A stretch of DNA of 64,000 bases from JAPPHA01 sp965242975 (GTDB lineage Bacteria > Pseudomonadota > Alphaproteobacteria > Rhodobacterales > Rhodobacteraceae): positions 4,650,001-4,714,000 of the forward strand of contig CBDETS010000007.1 of the NCBI GenBank assembly GCA_965242975.1, in the 5' to 3' direction. Shown piece by piece: positions 58,696 to 64,000 of the stretch. The position numbers and the translations under genes were made by a program. The notes beneath the pieces are model-generated. The model made no database searches and was not told the origin of the DNA. It saw nothing but the letters and a program-made list of their open reading frames with translations. Position 1 is the stretch's first letter. Every line of letters starts with the position of its first letter.

Positions 58696-60179
58696 CTCTG
58701 GGTCCGCCGCATCGCGGAAATGTCGTATCCCCTGGCGATCGCGTCAGGATGATCAACTTCGGCGCCGAGAGCGTCCGTACCGGGATCGATGATGCTCTCG
58801 AGGGGAATGATGTGGTCGACGTGGCCTCCGAGGATTTCGTAGTCCGAAACCCTGAGGGTGAACTCGATGGGAGCGACAAGGGCCGGGGTCGGCACGTAGC
58901 CAAATGCGTTCGTCGGCGTCTCCATGACGTCCGCCATGAACGTTATGCCACCCCCGGGCCAGATGTAGGTCGGGGCCCCCCCGCAGGACAGGCGCGTGAG
59001 CGACCGGCGAACCGACCGGGTCAGTTTCACGGGGTTTTCCGTGACGCCGGCCCTGAGAGACCCGCCGGCGCCTCCCATGAACAGGACCGAGCAAACGGAC
59101 GGTTCGCAATTCTCGGAGATTCGTTCCGCGGTCTTCAGCAGTTCGGGAGAGATTTCCGCCGGCTTCGGGCACAGGGATTCGTCGAGTTCGTAGTAGGCCC
59201 ATTGTTCTCCCGTCGTCGAGACCATGAGCAACCGGATTCCAGGTCGCGCGAATCTCGTGTCCGGTTCCTTCAGGATGTCCAGCGGGTCCTCGATCGTGGT
59301 GCCTCCCCAGCCCGTGCCGGGTTCCGCCACCTGGAAGTACCGCCCCGGCGTCGACCGGCGGCCCCTGACCCTGATGCCCGTCGGCTCCATTCCGAGCAGT
59401 TTTCCCGCCTGGTGTTCAGAGAGGACGCCGGTGATGTGATCGTCTATGACGATGACGTCATCGACATGCGGCTGCCATTGACGGGCAAACATCCCGATCG
59501 TGGCCGACCCGCACCCGACCCGCATGAGACGTTCGGGTGATCCGTTGACGATCGGAGGTTTCCCTGCTTCGACGACGATCGTTGCTCCGTCGTCGATCGA
59601 CATTTCAACCGGCTCCCGGTTGCAGAGCGACAGGAGGGTTGAACAGGTTACGCGGCCCTCTTTCTTCCCGCCGCCCGTCAGATGCTCGACACCGCCAAGG
59701 GAGAGCATCTTCGATCCGTATTCGCTGGTCATGACATGGCCGACCGGTTCATCGTCGACCCGGACCGCGGCACGTTCGTCCCCTATGTGACTGTCGGTGT
59801 CGATCTTGATCTTGACGCCGCAGTAGCTGAAGATTCCTTCGGTCACCACCGTGACCATGTCGACCCCGTCGATCTCCTGGCTGACGATGAACGGCGCGGG
59901 CTTGTAGTCGGGATAGGTTGTCCCCGCACCGACCGCCGTGACGAACTGGCGGCTTCCCTGTATCAGGTCTCCATCCCATTCGCTGCCGTCATCGGAGTTC
60001 AGGAACGGGACGGTCTCGACGCCGGATTCAACGACGGTCAGCGGATCAAGGCGCACGAGCTTGCCGCCCTGGTTGCCATAACGGTCGCAGGCACCGGAAC
60101 GACCGTCGGCGATGTAGCACATGACCGGACAGGCGTCGCAGCGGATCTTTTCCGGACGTTCCCGCCTCGGCCTACGCAC
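58692..60179 (-). CDS. 6-hydroxynicotinate reductase-like Fe-S flavoprotein
   Basis: 495 residues. N-terminal Cys motif CDACPVMCYIADGRSGACDR (C-x2-C-x3-C-x8-C, Fe-S cluster). Conserved centre (SYCGVKIKIDTDSHIGDERA, FARQWQPHVDDVIVIDDHIT) and the end (AFGYVPTPALVAPIEFTLRV, YEILGGHVDHIIPL) match the reductase that, in anaerobic nicotinate breakdown, reduces 6-hydroxynicotinate to the tetrahydro form. Here it follows a molybdenum hydroxylase, as in that pathway. Actual substrate unproven. Confidence 0.8.
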   Translation of the reverse strand: MRRPRRERPEKIRCDACPVMCYIADGRSGACDRYGNQGGKLVRLDPLTVVESGVETVPFLNSDDGSEWDGDLIQGSRQFVTAVGAGTTYPDYKPAPFIVSQEIDGVDMVTVVTEGIFSYCGVKIKIDTDSHIGDERAAVRVDDEPVGHVMTSEYGSKMLSLGGVEHLTGGGKKEGRVTCSTLLSLCNREPVEMSIDDGATIVVEAGKPPIVNGSPERLMRVGCGSATIGMFARQWQPHVDDVIVIDDHITGVLSEHQAGKLLGMEPTGIRVRGRRSTPGRYFQVAEPGTGWGGTTIEDPLDILKEPDTRFARPGIRLLMVSTTGEQWAYYELDESLCPKPAEISPELLKTAERISENCEPSVCSVLFMGGAGGSLRAGVTENPVKLTRSVRRSLTRLSCGGAPTYIWPGGGITFMADVMETPTNAFGYVPTPALVAPIEFTLRVSDYEILGGHVDHIIPLESIIDPGTDALGAEVDHPDAIARGYDISAMRRTQR

Positions 60180-62934
60180 GGTCCTGGCTCCTGATGGCAG
60201 CGAGAACCCGGGATGGTGAAGCCGGCAGGGCGGTCAGGCGAATTCCGCATGCATGCGCGATGGCATTCAGTACGGCCGGTGCTGTCGGGATCAGGACGTG
60301 TTCGCCCAGTCCCTTGGCGCCGTACGGTCCATGCGGATCAGGTTCCTCGATGAACAGGGTCTCGATCGGCGGGACGTCCCCGATGGTGGGGACGAGATAG
60401 TCATGGAGGTTTTCGGTTTTCCCGGGGAGGTATTCTTCCATGAGCGCCATACCAAGGCCCTGGGCGATGCCGCCGTGCACCTGGCCCTCGGCCAGGAGCG
60501 GGTTGACGGCCTTGCCGACATCATGGGCTGCCGTGACGTGCAACGGGCGCACGCACCCGAGACCCGTGTCGACCTCCACCAGAACGACATGTGCCGCGTA
60601 GCCGAACTGCGCATACGGGATGCCCTGGCCCTGGTCGTCGAGAGGTGTCACGGGCGGGTCATAGGTTTCTTCTGCCGACAGCACGTACCCATGCCGGTCA
60701 ACCGGCATTCGGGACAGGTCGATGACATGTTCGGAATCCGGGCCGGACACGTGAATCTCACCGGCCCGAAAATCCAGCACCGCGTTGTCCGAGGCATTGC
60801 TCAGCTTGAGGACCTGTGCCCTCAGTGCGGACCCGGCGAGGCGTGCGGCATTTCCGGACACGTATGTCTGGCGTGACGCGGATGTCTTGCCCGCGTCGGG
60901 CGTGATGTCCGTGTCGGCGCCGAGAATCGACAGTTTCCCGAATGGCAGGCCAAGAGCGGTCGCGAACAACTGTGCAATCACCGTGTTTGCGCCCTGGCCA
61001 ATGTCGACTGCGCCCTGGTGAAGCACCACGTTTCCGCATGGCCGGATTCCGGCCCTGATTGTCGACGGATTGGGAATGGACGTGTTGCCGCACCCATACC
61101 AGCCGGCGGCGATTCCGGCGCCCATCCTCAGCGGGTTGTTTCGTGAACGGGCAGCAGCGTTGAACTCCTCTGCTTCACGCAGTTGCCGGGTCCATGCAGG
61201 CTGCAGGGCTTCGAGGCATTGCCTGATCCCGACGCCCGATTCGAGACGTTGTCCGGTCACCGTGTGCGCCCCGTTCTCCAGGGCATTGATGATCCGGAAC
61301 CTCAACGGGTCAATCCCGGCCACTCCGGCTAACTGATCCACAAGCGTTTCGAGGGCCGCCGCGGCTTGCGGCACGCCAAACCCGCGGAACGCGCCAGCGG
61401 GGGGGGCATTGGTGAGAACCGCGACGGATTCGCATCGGTAATCGTCGACCCGGTAGGGTCCGGACGCGTGGACGGGCACCCTGTTGGCGACGGTCGGTCC
61501 CCAGGATGCGTAGGCGCCGGTGTTGAACCGGCCCATGACTTCGAGGCCGGAGATCTTCCCGTCCGACCGCGCTCCCATGCGCATGTGGATTTCCGACGGG
61601 TGGCGCTTGGTCGTGGATTGCATGGATTCGGTACGTGAATAGGCAATCCGGACAGGTTGGCCGGTTTTCATGCTTGCGAGAGCCAGGAACGGCTGAACGG
61701 AAAGATCGAGCTTGGAGCCGAATCCGCCGCCGACCGCCGTCGGAACGATGCGAACATCTTCGCGTTCAATGCCGAGAATTCGGGCCAGGCACTCCTGGTC
61801 GAGAACAGGTGCCTGGGTGCAGGCGTAAACGGTCATCCGGCCCTCGTCCCAGACAGCATACCCGGCTTCCGGCTCGATGTAGGCATGTTCGACAAAGGCG
61901 GTTTCAAATCTGGCCTCTGCCCGATGGTCGCATCTGGCCAGCGCGCTTTCGATGTCTCCGCAAACCACGCGTCCGGTGCAGAGGATGTTCCCTGACCGGT
62001 CGTCGTGCAGCTGGTACGCGCCGTCAGCGAGGGCGGCGGACATCTCGTCGATCGGGGGCAACTCGTCCCAGGTTACCGGGAAATCACCGGTGTCGAATTC
62101 GCGCATGAGTTCCGGCTCGCCAACCACGGCCGCGACGGCTTCTCCGCGAAACCGGGTTTCGGTTTCCGCGAAGACGGGCTGATCTTCGAATCCCGGGATG
62201 ACACCAAAGCGGTTGACACCCGGGATGTCTGCGGCGGTCAATATGGCAAACGTGCCCGGGTGGGCTTCGACGTACGCGTCCAGTTCGCCGAACGTGAACC
62301 CGGCCCGTGGAAACGGAGATCGAATGAGCTTGAGGACGAGCGATTCGGGTGGCGCGATGTCATCGCCGAAAGAATCCCTGCCTTCGACCTTCTCCGGTCC
62401 ATCGATTCGCTGCACGGATGCGCCGGCCCAGCCATGCCCGTTCAACGGTCTCGACGCCATTCCGTCGGCGACCGTGGTCCTGCTTGCCTCGACGACGGCG
62501 TCGATGATCTTTCGATACCCGGTGCACCGGCAGAGGACGCCGCCGAGCGCGTCTTCGACATCGGACTCGCTGGGTGACTCGACATCCCGCAACAGGGCCA
62601 CGGCGGATACGATCATCCCGGGCGTGCAGATCCCGCACTGGGCAGCCCCGTGATCAAGGAATGCCGCTGCAAGCGCCTGCGCCGAGGCGTCGCGCACAAC
62701 GAGCCCGGACAGTGAATCGACAGTCGATCCGGCGACCTGCCTGGTTGGAGTCAGGCACGCGCAGACGGCCTCTCCGTTGACGAGGACCGTGCATGCTCCA
62801 CAGTCTCCGGCATTGCATCCCACCTTGACGTCGCGGGTTGCGAGGCGCTCGCGCAGGGTGTCCGACAACCGTTCGCCGGGCATCGGTCGCGCCTGGACTT
62901 CACGACCATTCAAGGTGAACGTCACCGGTTTCAT
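60172..62934 (-). CDS. Molybdopterin dehydrogenase with fused [2Fe-2S] domain
   Basis: 920 residues. Residues ~1-160 are the small-subunit part: plant-type cluster CNAGDCGACTVLVNG with downstream Cys, and the second cluster GAAQCGICTPGM/LCRCTGYRKI. Residues ~175-end are the large subunit (ADIPGVNRFGVIPGFEDQPV, VPTAVGGGFGSKLDLSVQPF, PPAGAFRGFGVPQAAAALE, EYLPGKTENLHDYLVPTIGD). Xanthine-oxidase family; hydroxylates N-heterocycles or aldehydes. Fusion of the two subunits, with the FAD part separate, is a known variant. ATG 62934 is ten bases after the FAD gene. Confidence 0.92.
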   Translation of the reverse strand: MKPVTFTLNGREVQARPMPGERLSDTLRERLATRDVKVGCNAGDCGACTVLVNGEAVCACLTPTRQVAGSTVDSLSGLVVRDASAQALAAAFLDHGAAQCGICTPGMIVSAVALLRDVESPSESDVEDALGGVLCRCTGYRKIIDAVVEASRTTVADGMASRPLNGHGWAGASVQRIDGPEKVEGRDSFGDDIAPPESLVLKLIRSPFPRAGFTFGELDAYVEAHPGTFAILTAADIPGVNRFGVIPGFEDQPVFAETETRFRGEAVAAVVGEPELMREFDTGDFPVTWDELPPIDEMSAALADGAYQLHDDRSGNILCTGRVVCGDIESALARCDHRAEARFETAFVEHAYIEPEAGYAVWDEGRMTVYACTQAPVLDQECLARILGIEREDVRIVPTAVGGGFGSKLDLSVQPFLALASMKTGQPVRIAYSRTESMQSTTKRHPSEIHMRMGARSDGKISGLEVMGRFNTGAYASWGPTVANRVPVHASGPYRVDDYRCESVAVLTNAPPAGAFRGFGVPQAAAALETLVDQLAGVAGIDPLRFRIINALENGAHTVTGQRLESGVGIRQCLEALQPAWTRQLREAEEFNAAARSRNNPLRMGAGIAAGWYGCGNTSIPNPSTIRAGIRPCGNVVLHQGAVDIGQGANTVIAQLFATALGLPFGKLSILGADTDITPDAGKTSASRQTYVSGNAARLAGSALRAQVLKLSNASDNAVLDFRAGEIHVSGPDSEHVIDLSRMPVDRHGYVLSAEETYDPPVTPLDDQGQGIPYAQFGYAAHVVLVEVDTGLGCVRPLHVTAAHDVGKAVNPLLAEGQVHGGIAQGLGMALMEEYLPGKTENLHDYLVPTIGDVPPIETLFIEEPDPHGPYGAKGLGEHVLIPTAPAVLNAIAHACGIRLTALPASPSRVLAAIRSQDRA

Positions 62935-62944
62935 GACGAGGCAG

Positions 62945-63802
62945 TCATGCATGGCCGGAAGCTTCCGGAAAGAGAGCACGCAGAATGACGCTCCGGGTCA
63001 ACCGGGTCACCACGGAACTCCGGAAATCGGCGCTGCCGCGCATGTCGGAAATCGGCGACAAGCCCGAGAAATGTTCCGGCTCGAACGGCGGGAGATCGCC
63101 GTCGTCCTTGACCTGGAGTCCGGTCAGGGACTGCTCGAGAGCGGCCAGTCTCCTGGCGACTGGCGAACAGGCGCCAATCGCGATCCTGAGGTCGGTGATG
63201 CGGCAATCTTCGTCCGTGCCGAGCGCGACCGCGACCATGGCAATCGAGATCACGAGGTATCTTCGGCTCCCGAGTTTCTGAAATGCACTGCGGGTTTCGG
63301 CGGCGATGGCCGGGATGTGAACAGCGGTGACCAGTTCACCAGGCTTCAGTGCGACCTGCCTGACCCCCGTGACAAACGACTCAAGCGGCACCATGCGCAG
63401 GCCGCGGCTCGACGCCAGTTCAACGGAAGCATCCAGCACGAGGAGGGGCGGAATTCCGTCCGCGGCCGGTGAGGCGTTGCATATGTTTCCCGCGACGGTC
63501 CCGGCATTCTGGATCTGGATCGATCCGACTTCCCGAGCGGCTGCCTTGAGTGCGTCGAAAGCCGGGGGCAACGGTGTCCGGATTACGTCCGTCCACGAGA
63601 CTCCGCCCCCGATACGCCAGCCGCCGTCGAGTCGGGCGATGCCACGGAGCTCGGGAAGCCCTGACACGTCCAGGATGTCCTGTGGGGGCGGGCCGTCACC
63701 GAGGGATGGGAAGAAATCGGTTCCGCCGGCGATGATTGCATGGGTCCGCGCATCCAGGATCGGGAAGGCGTCATCCAGCGATTTCGGGGCTACGTAATCC
63801 AC
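62945..63802 (-). CDS. FAD-binding subunit of the molybdenum dehydrogenase
   Basis: 285 residues (CoxM/xanthine dehydrogenase FAD type). FAD loops IIAGGTDFFPSLGDG and IQNAGTVAGNICNASPAADG; C-terminal CO-dehydrogenase-type domain (SAFQKLGSRRYLVISIAMVA). First gene of the leftward operon. It passes electrons from the Mo/Fe-S enzyme. Confidence 0.9.
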   Translation of the reverse strand: MDYVAPKSLDDAFPILDARTHAIIAGGTDFFPSLGDGPPPQDILDVSGLPELRGIARLDGGWRIGGGVSWTDVIRTPLPPAFDALKAAAREVGSIQIQNAGTVAGNICNASPAADGIPPLLVLDASVELASSRGLRMVPLESFVTGVRQVALKPGELVTAVHIPAIAAETRSAFQKLGSRRYLVISIAMVAVALGTDEDCRITDLRIAIGACSPVARRLAALEQSLTGLQVKDDGDLPPFEPEHFSGLSPISDMRGSADFRSSVVTRLTRSVILRALFPEASGHA

Positions 63803-63828
63803 TACCGGGCCGATGTCTGCGTGATTCG

Positions 63829-63840
63829 TTCGTATACAAA
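63829..63840. promoter_or_regulatory. TTCGTATACAAA operator-like site upstream of the operon
   Basis: An imperfect palindrome around GTATAC, 27 bases before the first gene. Such sites fit GntR-FCD or MarR-type operators. The 160 bases beyond (to the window edge) show no gene. Confidence 0.4.
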
Positions 63841-64000
63841 TGATATTTAGGAGGTCCGAGATCTGTCAAACCGAAATTCCATGGATGTGCCGGAAGCAGC
63901 GCCGGCCAATGTATCCCGCTCTCGGGGCGATGTGAAAACCCTTGGGACCTGTGCGTTGTGCCTGATCGTCGCCTGGAATCGTGATTCAGATCCTCAGCCC

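Overview
The window is GC-rich bacterial DNA with proteobacterial gene content, most likely alphaproteobacterial (inference from the transporter, molybdenum-hydroxylase and phage types; no rRNA or tRNA gene is visible). It splits into a transposable (Mu-like) siphophage prophage, from before base 1 to about 31.6-31.9 kb, and an accessory chromosomal region from about 31.9 kb to the end made of catabolic operons, decayed mobile DNA and a toxin-antitoxin pair.

Prophage. Leftward from 10,969 to the left edge run the protease/scaffold, decoration protein, major capsid, an Acb2/Tad1-type anti-defence gene, head-tail connectors, tail tube, tail chaperones, tape measure, distal tail proteins and a J-like protein that leaves the window. 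Leftward from 20,981 to 11,029 runs the early region: MuA-type transposase, MuB-type ATPase, many small regulators, a Gam-like protein, an MT-A70 adenine methyltransferase, GemA and a Mor/C-type activator. Rightward from 21,087 come the LexA-like repressor, then the lysis genes, terminase, portal, a very large MuF protein and the gpG morphogenesis protein. The two late blocks therefore point away from each other with the early module between them. In Mu, G is directly followed by I. The same 16-bp palindrome stands at both late promoters, in inverted orientation, with a -10-like box at identical spacing. The MuF protein carries a HipA-like kinase domain and a C3-like ADP-ribosyltransferase domain and is followed by two small genes that could be immunity factors.

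Accessory region. (i) 31.9-37.7 kb, leftward: amidohydrolase, hydantoin-racemase-like protein without its catalytic cysteines, a short asparaginase-like remnant, PuuE-like deacetylase, PfkB kinase and SIS-domain deglycase, next to a rightward polyamine-type ABC transporter (38.5-42.4 kb). This looks like catabolism of a nitrogenous compound, possibly a glycated one. (ii) 43.1-44.4 kb: an orphan EPSP synthase with an atypical active-site loop. (iii) 44.9-51.9 kb: a regulator, an alpha/beta hydrolase and a complete oligopeptide-type ABC transporter. (iv) 51.9-55.9 kb: low-coding DNA with an oxidoreductase-like relic, an NYN/OST-HTH protein, a tyrosine-recombinase relic, a Phd/PemK toxin-antitoxin pair and an IS3 fragment. 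(v) 56.0-63.8 kb, leftward: MarR regulator, two paralogous PF06684 proteins, a UPF0280 (ApbE-like) protein, a 6-hydroxynicotinate-reductase-like protein and a fused Fe-S/molybdopterin dehydrogenase with its FAD subunit, probably an N-heterocycle oxidation and reduction pathway.

All functional calls rest on sequence motifs and family memory, without database searches.
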